Origin: Rhyzopertha dominica
Lineage: Eukaryota > Arthropoda > Insecta > Coleoptera > Bostrichidae
Assembly: GCA_025024175.1 (NCBI GenBank)
Contig: QCXZ01000003.1
Span: 33,690,257-33,754,256 of the forward strand
DNA length: 64,000 nt
Direction: 5' to 3'
Below are positions 1-11,944 of this stretch, one piece after another. The number at the start of each line of letters is the position of its first letter. The first letter of the stretch is position 1. The position numbers were made by a program, and so were the translations under genes. Below the pieces are notes generated by a model. That model saw nothing but the letters and a program-made list of their open reading frames with translations, was not told the DNA's origin and searched no databases.

Positions 1-817
1 GGTTCTGCAGAACCACCTAATCAAAACATCGAAAAACTCGTTAGCTAGCTGGATCACATGATGAATTTGGTCGAATGCATTTGTTTCGTTCAATTCATGA
101 AAAAAGGCCCCGCCACGCGAGAATAAAATCACCCATACAAAGGGATGTTCGGTATATCGAGCCATCATCTACCATCTGAAATGATAAAAGATATCCAAGG
201 CAAGGACGATCTTCAAACCCTTATCTAAAATATGCATCGGAGTGATATTAGCTACAAATAGAAAAAGCGAGAAAGAGAAATTATGGACTGTGCTATATGT
301 AACATTTCTACAATCAGGAAAAGCTGCACATGAAAATTTGCCCAAGCAAACAAAAGGGATAAAATTGATTTTTGATGCCGCACATCCTCCTGTTCATATT
401 GGAGATGTGGCCCGAGCAAAAGCAGACCTCAAAAATATTGTTCTAGTAAGTATTTCATATAACCAAAGACGGTATGTACAAAATTGGTACCTGCTAAGGA
501 TGGCGTAATTGAAAAATTATATTGAGGGTTCTTCAATTACCTGCAATTTAAAAACAAGCAATAGCCAAAAAAAATATTTTTCAGGTACGAATTTGATATT
601 TAGTCTGAGATGTTTGTGGGTTCTGAAGATGTTTCATAACGAGAACATTTCTTTTGAGAACAGACCGCAAGGAGAACCACAATATAAATATATGTACGTT
701 GTCCAAGTAGAAAATACTGCACGTCCTGCAGCCGTTGCTTGTGCAAAGAAGGAAATACAAAATCTCATGACTCTATATCCTGTTGTAAGAAATAAGCTGT
801 GGATAAACAGTTTTCTT
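1..817. repeat. Copy of 5057-5828 (contig end)
   Basis: This matches 5057-5828 from its first base to the N gap. The first ~570 bp differ mainly by small indels; the rest differs by many one- to few-base deletions, all in the 5.6-5.8 kb copy. It holds open frames at 242-508 and 509-817 that I do not recognise. A donor-like GTAAGT near 447 and an acceptor-like TTTTTCAG near 583 are visible, but the joined frame soon stops. The sequence is the interior of the inverted-repeat element annotated at 4237-6072. Confidence 0.8.
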
Positions 818-917
818 NNNNNNNNNNNNNNNNNNNNNNNNNNNNNNNNNNNNNNNNNNNNNNNNNNNNNNNNNNNNNNNNNNNNNNNNNNNNNNNNNNN
901 NNNNNNNNNNNNNNNNN
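818..917. other. 100-N scaffold gap
   Basis: Exactly 100 N, the usual placeholder for a gap of unknown size. The 817 bases to its left match 5057-5828 on the right-hand contig, so the flanking contigs probably overlap. Confidence 0.97.
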
Positions 918-3800
918 GTGTGTGTTGTGTTAAGGTTAACAAACACAGCATATGCAGTCTAAAATTTTTCATATTACAAAACTGTCATGAGTAGCCAGTT
1001 GCATTAACCTTGTTTCAAATTATGCAGTGCCAAAACAAGTTATTTTTAGCAATGTTAGCATAATTAATGCCTCTGTGATATGTGTAAATGTTATTCCGGT
1101 GTTTATAAGGAAATCAGAATAGTGCCATGTGGTGTTAGCGACCAAAATTAGTTACCTACACGTAAGTACACAGGGTACGCCACGATGAATGATCCATTTT
1201 GTTTCTGGACGATTTTTTCGATCATAGGACCGAAAGTATCGGTTTTCAGGGCAAAGGGAAAACCTTATACATTTTCGGTTAAAGCGAAAATGTCAACCAT
1301 CTTTGTTTATTGAATATAATTCAAACCGCTTTAAAGATATCTCACATTCACAAAATAAATATCCTTTTGCTGGTTTATGCCAGAAGAGCAAGTACCTATC
1401 CTAGGATAAGTACCATCCCTTTCTACCGTATTTGATCAATCTGAATGAAGAGCATTACTTTCCATNCTAACCTATGTACAAGCAATATNGGTATCGATGG
1501 CTAAATTTATTACTTTTGTTCATAATTATAATATTGATTCCATACTAAACGGTTACCTTCTTACTGAATTATAACACCATTGATGTTGAAATATAGGTAA
1601 GCATATATAACTGCGCCATTAGGGCAATTCTGATTAATTGTTGTGAATAGCTATTTTAGTTTCAGCAGTTTAAAATGGAAAATTGTTGGTTGGGACTTAA
1701 TTGCTCACCTGTTCGCGGCAACTGTCAGGACAATCGTGCTTGAATGATGAATCGATCGAAGACTCTTCAGAAAAAGAAGCTGGACTAGGAATTGAAATTG
1801 ACTCGGAGTCAATGAGTCAATGAATTTATAGGAGAAAACAATCAAGAAGCATATTAATAATTTGATATTTTAATAAGTATGATAGTCGTGGATGAAGCTT
1901 GCCGGGAAAACCACATAAAAAACTCGCCTAGTATTTACTCACCCTCAAGGGTGGTGTGGAATGGAGTACTTAAATTATCCATAATAGCACCCCTGAGTTC
2001 AAATCCAATGCAAGATTTTGAAAAAAAATAACTGCGAAAAAAATCGTAAAATTATAAAAAACTTTTTTTATGAGGAATTTCTGTTTTCTTTTTGGTCTGN
2101 GTATTTTTGTCGTAGTCAATGAAAACCGAGATACATATGTCGAAAAATTCTTTTCAGAGCCTTTGCAGCGTTGCCAAATTTTACCCTTGGAGTCCTGCTT
2201 CGGGGACATTTGAGGCTATTCAGAACATTAGAACCTAACTGGAAAATAAATTCGTCTGTAGAAAAATCTTAAATGCAGTGAATTATTATTAGATATTGGT
2301 AATTTTTTAATCAGTTGTATTTTGCTTTGAACTAAAATTTGTAGCATAAAATTAGGAGATGCAGCTGCGTGTTATACATAGCAATAATTGTTAACACTTC
2401 ACTGTTCTTCAAATTATTTACATTGACAATTATGTTTTATTTAATAACACTCTCTGATTTAACTCGTGGTGCATAAAAAGCAAAATATTAAGTTCGGTGA
2501 AACAGCCAATGCTTTTATTTTGTTTATGTTTTATTAATGGGAATATACGAATTTACATAAATAGGACGACATGATCATACTTTTGCTGACGCTAAATCAC
2601 GGATATCCGGAAGCAGGAAACGTTTTTGTTTGAAATGTTTGACCGTTACACTGGACTTGGCAGAGAGAACAGGTTTCCGCTCCATGACTCCGTTCAGCTC
2701 ATGTGAATTGATAATAATTAGTAGGCAGACGCTTTGTATTCAGGGTAGAGATTGATGAGATTCATGTTCTTCATCGCACAGTGAAACACCAATTCTAAAC
2801 CTACAGTTAATAAAGCACCGAATGCTGTAACCGGTAATCACAGAAAGTGCGGATAATTAATAATGCCCGGTGCTTCACTGCAATGCTTGGCAATAATAAT
2901 TACAATTAGTTGTAGTAACCATCGATTTCCTAATAGCTGAAATATAGAGGTATCTTATATGATTACGTATACCCACGTACCTATCGAAGAGTGGTAAAGC
3001 ATGAACGTAAATTAACATTTGTTAGACAATGGGTTTATATAGATAAGTATTTTCTTTTTTATAAAAGTTAATTACGGAAAGTAATAGGAATTAAATTCTG
3101 AGTTGTAAGTAGTTTAGTATGTCCATCTATTTCATTACACTGTATCTTAATACTTACCCCTAAGTCGAAACCCTTACTTTTTGTTGTATTATAAACTGAA
3201 GAATTACATTAATTATATTTTCCTTGTGGTCAAAGTAATCCAAAAAATTTATTGATGACAATTTAAAGCTATTGGGTAATTAGTTATTAAATATTAGGTA
3301 CTACAAAAATGATAAACGCCTTAGCTATAAATTTCGGTAATACATTTATCAACAATAATAATTAAACGTATAATTGTTTTATTAGTTTTCAGCTGCACCA
3401 GAAATTTTAGTAACCATGGATTGTCTCTCTTTGAGGCGCATTGTCAATAAATTTAATCGTAGATTATGTTTAAAGCAATAATTACTGCAGTACATACTTG
3501 TTTTCTACATAAAAAGCACGTATTGTGTTGTGATGCTTATTATTTAAATAATTAACACAAGCACACATATCAAAATCCATCTATTTATAATAATATGATA
3601 TACGAAAATAGAATAAACACGGGAATGTCTCTTTTTGTTTATCCTACTTTTGTTGCTTATTGCAATAATCTATTTTTGATGATTGCTGACAGCCATAATT
3701 TACCTACATATTTATAAATAACTTACCTTTTTAGGGGTGGCATTACATTGTAAAAATTGTAAAATATTAAACAACTCTCTCATTGCTACTAAAATTTCCT
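918..3800. other. Gene-poor AT-rich sequence
   Basis: This lies downstream of CFAP100. I see no supportable gene, RNA or intact mobile element. The only open frames are short and of low complexity. Confidence 0.6.
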
Positions 3801-3802
3801 GT

Positions 3803-3808
3803 TTTATT
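3803..3808 (-). terminator. Polyadenylation signal of CFAP100
   Basis: AATAAA on the minus strand, 35 nt after the CFAP100 stop codon. Confidence 0.55.
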
Positions 3809-3842
3809 ACCACGACCATAATTCCATACATACAAAAACACA

Positions 3843-6800
3843 TTAAGCAACTGTTGCTCTGTGTTCTTCGCCGGGCTTTTCTTTATCTCCCTGTTTCTCA
3901 TCCGTTAGACTTATACCGTATTCCTCTAAATCATCTGTCTGTTTGCAGTATTCTGTGAAATATGTCAGGAAATCAACTTCTTGTGTTGTCAGAGGTCTAG
4001 GTGGCGGCGGTGGTGGTTTAACGATTTTTACTGGTGGCGAGCGCCATTTCAATTCTGCAAAATAAATTAATAAGCAAAGCTTCAATGTTTGCAAAAGCAA
4101 GTTTTCTTAGTTTTCAATAGACACGATACGTTATTGGAAAACACCACCAACGAAATATGTTGCCTCACACTAGTACACAGTTCTGCAGATAGATCTATAG
4201 GAACGTAAAATTGTGGCAAGTTTCAAATAAATGTTACAGTCAAACTAGAATTTAGTGAAAACCTGTTGGTACTTACTAGTCAATACCATTTGCAATAAAG
4301 TGCTTTAGCATAGATATTATTTTTCAGCAGTCAAAACTAGAATTGTCTGCAGCAGTTTCGCTGCTACTAGTTGTAGACTGACGGGAAAAAAGCGAGCGAA
4401 ACTAGTTCATACCATCGTGGGCGTACTGAACAATTGAGTGGTGTTTTATTTTTCTCCCGGCATTCGTTAAAATTGACATTTACAATATGAATGATGATGA
4501 GCAGAGTATAAAATAAACTGGGCAGTTCGTTTTCTGGAAAAAATGAATTTGGAGGAAGAAAAATTACTCACTAAAATATAATTAAACATTGTCATCAATG
4601 AAATATTGGCGGAAGTAGAAGAATCGAAAAATATTGAGAAGAAGACAACGATTTAATATTCTTGAAATTGGCGACATGAAAAAGGTGATGACAAGGCATG
4701 AACCGAATAAAGTATTATTTACCATCAGAAGGAAATCTTGGACATTGCTGGAGCTACACACATAGCAGTTGGACATGGAGGTTGAGAAGAGATCTGGTTT
4801 GTAGACTAATTTTACTCAGAAATGAATAGTCGTCAGGTTGATCTGATATTATATGCAATACCGCGCAGAGTGGTGACTTCATATTCATTATGGTGGACCT
4901 GGGCTTTAACAAAGCTTGTCTTATTACAAGAACTGCAAGAGCAAAAAAAGTAGCCTACCAGCTTTATGTATACCTTTAACATTCGTTTCTTCTTGTTTTC
5001 TACATTCGGATAATGAAAAGAAAATTTGAAAACTCGGTCATATGAGCATACGTTGGGGTTCTGCAGAACCACCTAATCAAACATCGAAACTCGTTAGCTA
5101 GCTGGATCACATGATGAATTTGGTCGAATGCATTTGTTTCGTTCAATTCATGAAAAAAGGCCCCGCCACGCGAGAATAAAATCACCCCATACAAAGGGAT
5201 GTTCGGTATATCGAGCCATCATCTACCATCTGAAATGATAAAAGATATCCAAGGCAAGGACGATCTTCAAACCCTTATCTAAAATATGCATCGGAGTGAT
5301 ATTAGCTACAAATAGAAAAAGCGAGAAAAGAGAAATTATGGACTGTGCTATATGTAACATTTCTACAATCAAGGAAAAGCTGCACATGAAAATTTGCCCC
5401 AAGCAAACAAAAGGGATAAAATTGATTTTTGATGCCGCACATCCTCCTGTTCATATTGGAGATGTGGCCCGAGCAAAAGCAGACCTCAAAAATATTGTTC
5501 TAGTAAGTATTTCATATAACCAAAGACGGTATGTACAAAATTGGTACCTGCTAAGGATGGCGTAATTGAAAAATTATATTGAGGGTTCTCTAATTACATA
5601 AAAACAACATAGCAAAAAAAATATTTTTCAGGTACGAATTTGATATTAGTCTGAGATGTTGTGGTTCTGCAAATGTTTAACGAGAACATTTCTTGAGAAC
5701 TAGCGGAGACCACTAATAATTATTACGTGTCCAAGTGAAAATACTCACGTCCTAGCGTTGCTTGTGCAAGAGGAATACATAATCTTGCTCTATATTGTTT
5801 AAAAATAGCTGTGGTAAACATGTTTTTCCAGCTCTTTTCTTCAGCAACCCAAATTTCGAAATTTTTGCTTCAGCTTCTATACTAGTCTTCACCTACTTTT
5901 TTCCAGTTATTATGCAGTCAGTTCTATTTCACCTAGTTGCAACCAGTAGCGATAGAAAACTGCTGCAAAAATTCTAGTTTTTGACTGGGGAAAACTAATA
6001 TCTACTAAAGCACTTTGTTGCAACTTGTTTTGACTAGCAAATACGGGTTTCACTGATTTCGGATTTTGACTATAACATAATAAAACAAAATATGTCTTCT
6101 CAGATTAATATTGTTTGGTAACACTTTCTTTGCTTATTTCAATTACCTGCAGCTACTTACCACAAGCGATAAAACAGTTATATTTGAAATAGGGTTATCC
6201 CAAACTTTGGTTGCCAGAATTTACAGACAGAATCAACACCGACGAAAAATAAATATAAATAAATTCTATGAGTAGCTACTATGACATTTAATCTTGTATT
6301 TTCTCACATTACTTTTTACTTTTCTCTATGAATTTTATTGAAAAATATTCAATCGAGTTTTGAAAGGAGCTCTGTCTTATTTGACATGTACAAAGTAGAA
6401 ATACTCTGCCTCCACTCGCATTTTCAGCTTTGAGCACATTAAGATTAAGAGTATTGAAAAATGACTATTCTACAAGTAATAGGTTTTTCTTAAAATACAT
6501 AAAAATATATAAAAAATATATTTTTTAAAGAATGCTTTTATAATGGGGTCCTAAAAAGTAGTAAATTTGAATATACAGGAAATTACAAAATAATTATAAT
6601 AAAATATTTTTATTGTATCATTTCCTGGATATTATAACTTTTCTTATTTACTACTTTTTAGGACGCCATCATAAAATCATTCTTTTAAAAACAATTTTTA
6701 TATATTTTTATTCATTACCTTTTAGTCATAAACAAAGTAAGAGACTGCAATATATGTAAATTACTATTATATTTTTTACTTGATATCTTGACTATTCGTA

Positions 6801-9314
6801 CAATGACCGAGCAATGCGGCAATAGTCTTTGCACATTTTACAGTCCATAACTAAAATGAAAATTGGCGCGCGTCATTTAACGGTGACTAGGAAGTGTTTT
6901 GGTAGGTTAGGTTAGTAACTAGTTAAGGCCCAGTACCAAGGACCAAGGACTGGCGGCCACACTCACACGACCCATATAGACAAGTCGTCTTAATAGTTCA
7001 TATAAAAGCATTCTAAAAATTGCGGCACAGTCTTTACCAAATCATATATTTTAAGTAGCAAGGAGGATTATGCTACACTTTGAAAGCCACTTTCATTATC
7101 CAAGACGAAAAAAAAATTAAAATCGGACAATTCATTCTAAAGCTATATGGGTGTTTTAATCTGAATACGCTTCTATATGGCTACCTGCCCATTCTAACTT
7201 TTGAACGCTTTAAGCTAGAAGAATGTACCGCTAAAATACGGGAAAGGTCGCAGAAAAATTACTTTTCTTAAAGGTGATTACGTTCTTCCCAAAATTCAAA
7301 CTGACCCACACACTCACTACAAAGTCGAAAATTTTAATTACGGGTTGTACACTTTGTCTGGAAGCCACTTTAGATGCGCACTGTTTAGGAAACTATGTAA
7401 CGTATACAATTACATTTATTCTTTTGTTGCTAACAATAAACTGACCTCTGTATTTGTGCTCAAACGGTGGTTGTAGAGCTTTATTCAATCTCCTTGTCAA
7501 CCTTTCAATCTGGACGACTTTTTTGGCGGCCTCTTCGGCAATCTTCATGATCCTAGCGTAATCCGCGAAACATTCTGCCTCTGCCCTCATTACCTGATCC
7601 TGAGGAAGGGTATCTAGTTGTATAACATAGCTTCTGAATTTCATTTCAATTGCTTTCATCATCTCAGCGATACTAATGCTCGCATCATTTGGTGCTACAC
7701 GGGCTTCATATACATCTTCAACGAAAACGTAAAGGTTCAGTACGTCCTCCTCCGCAACGAGCTCTTTGAAAGGGCCGTTGATAAGTTCTTGAGCGAAGCC
7801 TTCTAGGACTTCCGCACGACGTTCCTCCCACCTTTAGAAACACACTTGGAATATAAAGATTGTGACAGACCCATTTCAGAAACGGATAAGTCTAATACAC
7901 AATAATATCCATATTATGCCTTCTACCAGATATTTCAAATACTTTATGACAGGGCAGTCTCTTATTTACAAAATTTGCACCAAAGAATCGTTTTAGAAAG
8001 GTATAGCAGCATTAATACTTACACTATTCCACCTTCTAAACTGTCTACCACTTCTTTTAGACTATTCATTTCTGTTTCAAAAACCAATCGAGCGTTATCT
8101 ATCCCTTCCTTAACATTTTCTGTTGGAATAGCTAATTCCTCAATGTGCAGTAATGTGTTTAAGTTCTGAATTTCGATGAATCTGAATACCTTTAGCAGTT
8201 GCTTGGGTTGTTCGAAAAATAGAATTGGATCGTCTTGAGTTTTGCAGTCGTCTAAAAATTGGTCTACTAAATCTTCCAGTGATAAAACGTCACCAGTGGA
8301 GGGTAATCTGTATCTGCCAAAAACTGTGCTTACTTCAGTTGCCAAAGACATATGACTGTCCTTTCTCTCTAAGTGGTAGTAATCGTACTTTCTTCTCCAA
8401 TATATTGGGCTAACGAGGTATAGGAATTTTTGATACATCTTACAAGTGCGCCATTTCTCTTCTAAATTATATACGCTATATTTAAGCATTCCATAGCTTT
8501 TAGCTAGCTTTCTATAGTGTTCATACATCTCAGCAGCTACTCTGGCTTCAACTTCCGACCGCCGTAACAACTTCATAGAGCTTGTATGATCTTCATATAA
8601 AAATTCTTCGAACGTATCTACGTATTTCTGGTATTCTTTTTTTATTTTNTTAATGATCTGTTGCTCTTGAATTAAATTTTCCTCGATTAAATGGATTTCA
8701 TCTTCTTTGTAACCAGTTACTATCTTAGTTCTGAGTACATCNCTCACATCCTCTATGTACCTATTTATTTTGAAATTATCGAATAATGGCCTACCTTCTA
8801 CGATGCTAAAAAACTCTGGATCAACGTCTTTCAGTGTTTTCAGACCTTTAATTTCTGCTTCTTTAACATATAATCTGTTTAGTTGGTCTAGTTCTTGTCT
8901 TGACCGNTAGCTATTGCGTTGGTTGTATTTCAGTTTTAATTCCTTTCTTCTGAGGTTGTCTCTCCAAGCCCTAGCCATTACCTTATAAGAAAATGCTTCA
9001 AGATCTTTTGGGTACACAAAGGGAGATGGCTCTTTGAGAATGTCTCTTTGATTTTTCTCATTAATCTTGGCTCCATCGCTGAAATAATGCTTTTTTACAA
9101 ACCTCTTCTTAATACCTGCTCTTTCTAAAGGTGTTGGTGGTTTCACTTTGGGTAGAGGCTTTTTTAACTGTTTTTCTTCTTTTCTTGTCTCTATACCCGG
9201 TTTTGATAAGTTGTCTGTTGTTGACTCGGTTTTATCCAGGTGGACCATCATGGAACATTTTCTTTCTTGCGCCTTTTGCAGGAGTCGCTTACTCGAAATA
9301 CTTAAAACAGACAT
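3843..9314 (-). CDS. CFAP100: CFAP100-like (CCDC37/MIA1 family) axonemal coiled-coil protein, three exons
   Basis: Exons I infer: 9314-8023, 7831-7446 and 4054-3843. The joins are in phase (1292+386+212 = 1890 bp, 629 aa). Donors are GTAAGT at 8022 and GTCAGT at 7445; acceptors are CTAAAG before 7831 and TTTTGCAG before 4054. The start is the ATG at 9314: an in-frame stop lies at 9350 with no earlier ATG. The stop is TAA at 3845-3843, and AATAAA follows at 3808-3803. The protein is charged and coiled-coil. A DUF4200-like segment lies at about residues 192-312, ending in the family-type KFLYLVSPIYW. A basic coiled tail follows, then a proline run (KPPPPPPRP) and a short acidic end. Length is close to vertebrate CFAP100 (about 610 aa). 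In Chlamydomonas this family (MIA1) belongs to a complex regulating inner dynein arms, so sperm or chordotonal cilia are the expected site in an insect. Ambiguous bases lie at 8649, 8742 and 8907. The family call is by motif and length; CCDC38/42-type DUF4200 proteins are the alternative. Confidence 0.78.
4237..6072. mobile_element. TA-flanked long-inverted-repeat DNA element inside CFAP100 intron 2
   Basis: The left end starts CAGTCAAACTAGAATTT and the right end finishes TTTGACTA, with TA at both outer flanks (4235-4236 and 6073-6074). Arms of roughly 180-200 bp pair imperfectly; for example the AAAGTGCTTTAG and AGTCAAAACTAGAATT blocks recur inverted near 5945-6020. The interior holds the unit duplicated at 1-817. 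No transposase domain is recognisable. TA duplication and terminal inverted repeats suggest a Tc1/mariner-type non-autonomous element. Confidence 0.6.
6497..6714. mobile_element. Palindromic MITE-like element, ~218 bp
   Basis: About 80-bp arms pair around an AT-rich centre. The shared block GTCCTAAAAAGTAGTAAAT occurs forward near 6545 and inverted near 6645, with outer AAAGAATG/CATTCTTT blocks. It lies in CFAP100 intron 2. No clear target duplication was seen. Confidence 0.6.
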
Positions 9315-9405
9315 GGTTATCACTTGTGTGCAAACTGTTACGTTTGATTAAAATGACGTAGATAATATACTTCAGCACCGCTTGTTTAGTCGATGACAGA
9401 TGTCG

Positions 9406-9419
9406 ATTGTCGTAGCAAC
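9406..9419 (+). promoter_or_regulatory. RFX X-box-like motif upstream of CFAP100
   Basis: ATTGTCGTAGCAAC matches 13 of 14 positions of the X-box consensus RYYVYYWTRRNRAC; only the W position is off. It ends about 92 bp upstream of the CFAP100 ATG, the distance typical of RFX sites in ciliary genes. The same motif lies at 19174-19187 in the duplicate contig end. Motif identity is seen directly; RFX binding is inferred. Confidence 0.5.
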
Positions 9420-11140
9420 CAGATATGCATAAGAATGAAGCGCAGTGCTCAGGTATGCAGTAATAAGCCTGTTTTGTGTTATGCGAAAACTCGTATTAGT
9501 GTGTAATGTTTGAAAATCATTTTCTTACAATTTAACTTATTGGAATACTGGCGTTTGTAGGTAAAACATTTGTACCTTTTATCCACAGTCTGTTAAAAAA
9601 CAGAGTTAACATTAAAATTAAATTAATCTACCGATCTATATCTATATTTCTATATAAATTTATCATGTGAGAACATCAAGCAACTTATTAATATATATCA
9701 CACTGTGGCTGTATTATACGAACTGTTGATGCCTTTTGAACAAATAAAATTAAACGAGATTAAAGTAAACGTAGATAATGTAAATCGGATTAGGTTCACT
9801 TCAGTGGAAATAATAAGGATGTCGCCTACTTTTCAACATTCTCATAAACTTGTACTAATGTTTGAGTGCAAATAATCATGTTTGGATGTGTATGGTAAAA
9901 GGAATTAGACAAATGGACACTGAAATATTAAATTAAATTCAATATTAATGAAACACAATCCGAGCTGTGGTATTTCTTTTCAATTGCGCATTAGGTGATG
10001 GTTCAACTTCTAAGTGACGATACTCAAATATCATGCTGTATGGCTAAATTTTATTGTCGCCACTATGGACATATTGCTCAAAATATAGAATTAAACAATA
10101 CAGGATGAAAAAGTTCCAGTTGATTATAGCACTGAAAATGTTTAAACAATCAGTAATGTAACTTAAAGCGATGCAGGTGTGCGAAACATAATAACAAAGG
10201 TACGGTTGCTACCGCTGGCTGTTGTATTTAATCGTGATTTGAATAAAATATTGGTAGATATTAAAATTCAGTTTATTACTCCAAGTTTTACGTTACGATA
10301 AAAAATACTGCTAGTTTTTTGGTACTCTTACAGTGCATTAATTTTATGAAAAATCTTAGTTGCATCCTGTCTTATAATTTCCAGTAGTAAAATCCTTCTC
10401 ATAGATCTTTCTTCTAGGAAATAGTACCTACCTCAAACTATTTTTAACAAATTCGTACGTGTTAATCCAAAGTGAATAGTTCAATTAAAAGTCATAAGTG
10501 ATGTAAGCAAAAACACGATTGTAGTATAAAAACAAAACTTCTAAGATACAAATATCCTTTACGGTATTGGCAAAAAGACTAAAAATATTATTCATGTTGT
10601 TTGACGCTATTGCTAGGATACATATATTGTACAGAAAAAAATCTAGAATGTAACCTTGTTGTAAGCCTGCATCGTCAGTTTTTAGATCTTATTCAAACGT
10701 TGCAAATATGCAGAAGTTGCACATGCCAACTTAGCTAGAACACAAACCAAAATAACAGTAATTGGGGGCCATTAACGGTACGTTACGTCACAATAAATGG
10801 CATGGTTGACCTTGTTCAAATAATTGATTTTGTCAACATTTTAATTATTAATTATTTTCTTTGCATACAGTTATTTAATTTGGTATTTACCACGACATAC
10901 AATTCATGCAACTTCCCCATTGGGGGTGACGCGGTTAATATAAAATCAAGAATGCGAATATGAATATTCCATGAGCACATAATATCTCATAAACTAACAC
11001 AATTTACTTCTTCTACAAGTTAGTATAGGTAAATTTGGGGTGGGCCATCTACATGTGACCCGTAGAAGTTCATAATAATTTTGGCATACGTAATCAAATC
11101 GACAAGAGTCAAATCATGTTTGAATACTAACTATGAATGA
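9420..11140. other. Intergenic sequence upstream of CFAP100
   Basis: AT-rich with no supportable coding or RNA gene; the duplicate lies at about 19190-20910. Confidence 0.5.
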
Positions 11141-11145
11141 CTAAC

Positions 11146-11790
11146 TATACTCCGCCCAAACGCGCTCAAATTGTTCAGCTGTATATCTAGAATAATTTAT
11201 CAATCATCGCCACTCAACCTGCGTTCCGAAGAAAAAGAAAAATATCCTTGTAAAAGATACCACAAAGCGTTTGTTCAAGAAGTTCACACTGAGCGGTAAT
11301 TGCATCAATTCCAAGCGTCCAAATAAATCGCACCCGAGTCGTTCTAAAAAAATATCGCTGTCGTACTGGATAGTGTTGGGAAACATTGAGTCTCCGACGC
11401 ATAATTCATGACGATTTGAATTTTTTCCGTACAAAATACTGCTGACAAAGATGACTCCCCATGTCATATTTCGGTCGATACGATCAACTTATTGAAGTCA
11501 TTCTTTGCTGGTCGTTTAATATCCAAAAGTGATGATTTTGAGGGCCAGCTCGTTCCCCCGACTTAACGCCACCAGACTTCTATTTGTAGAAATATTTGGA
11601 ATCCAAAGCGTACATCGACAAGACACAGTCTCTGGGTCAACTGCAGACCAACATCGTAAGTGAAATAGCGGCTTTACCAAGAGCAACGCTCGAAGAAATT
11701 ATGGAAAATGCCGAAAAACGAGCCCATTAGGTCATCAGAGCAAAAGGGGAGTACTCGAAGCAAATCATTCTGAAAGTAGCTGACAAGTAT
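11146..11790 (+). pseudogene. Tc1/mariner-like transposase relic with catalytic core deleted
   Basis: Conceptual translation, with a frameshift and stops, gives an N-terminal helix-turn-helix like YTPPKRAQIVQLY, a second HTH/linker region (SGN...KRPNKSHPSRS, then HPYKI-like FPYKILLTK), and the C-terminal end GPARSPDLTPPDFYL followed by a helical tail (IAALPRATLEEIMENAEKRA). This order matches insect mariner/Tc1-superfamily transposases. The central segment with the first two catalytic acidic residues is missing: the text jumps from the KMTPHVIFRS region straight to AGRLISKSDDFEGPARSPDL. It is therefore non-functional. The plus strand is the coding strand; the open minus-strand frames at 11204-11467 are shadows. 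Confidence 0.75.
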
Positions 11791-11944
11791 TTCCTTGGAC
11801 TAAGGCTCTACCTGCTAACAGAATTCCGACTCAAAACGGAAACCCAACAGTTAACAGTAATGTTCGCCGAAGGTAAAAGTCAGTTTTGCATTTTGAGACC
11901 AAGTGACGTTGCGCGTAGTAGATCTACAAAAGCTGTCACCTACT

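Noticed and set aside
8225..9361. Plus-strand frames of 62-76 aa over CFAP100 exon 1
   Set aside because: They are antisense shadows of a well-supported minus-strand exon.
11204..11467. Minus-strand 87-aa and 62-aa frames
   Set aside because: The plus strand here encodes the transposase HTH region; the minus frames recur in the duplicate only because the DNA is duplicated.
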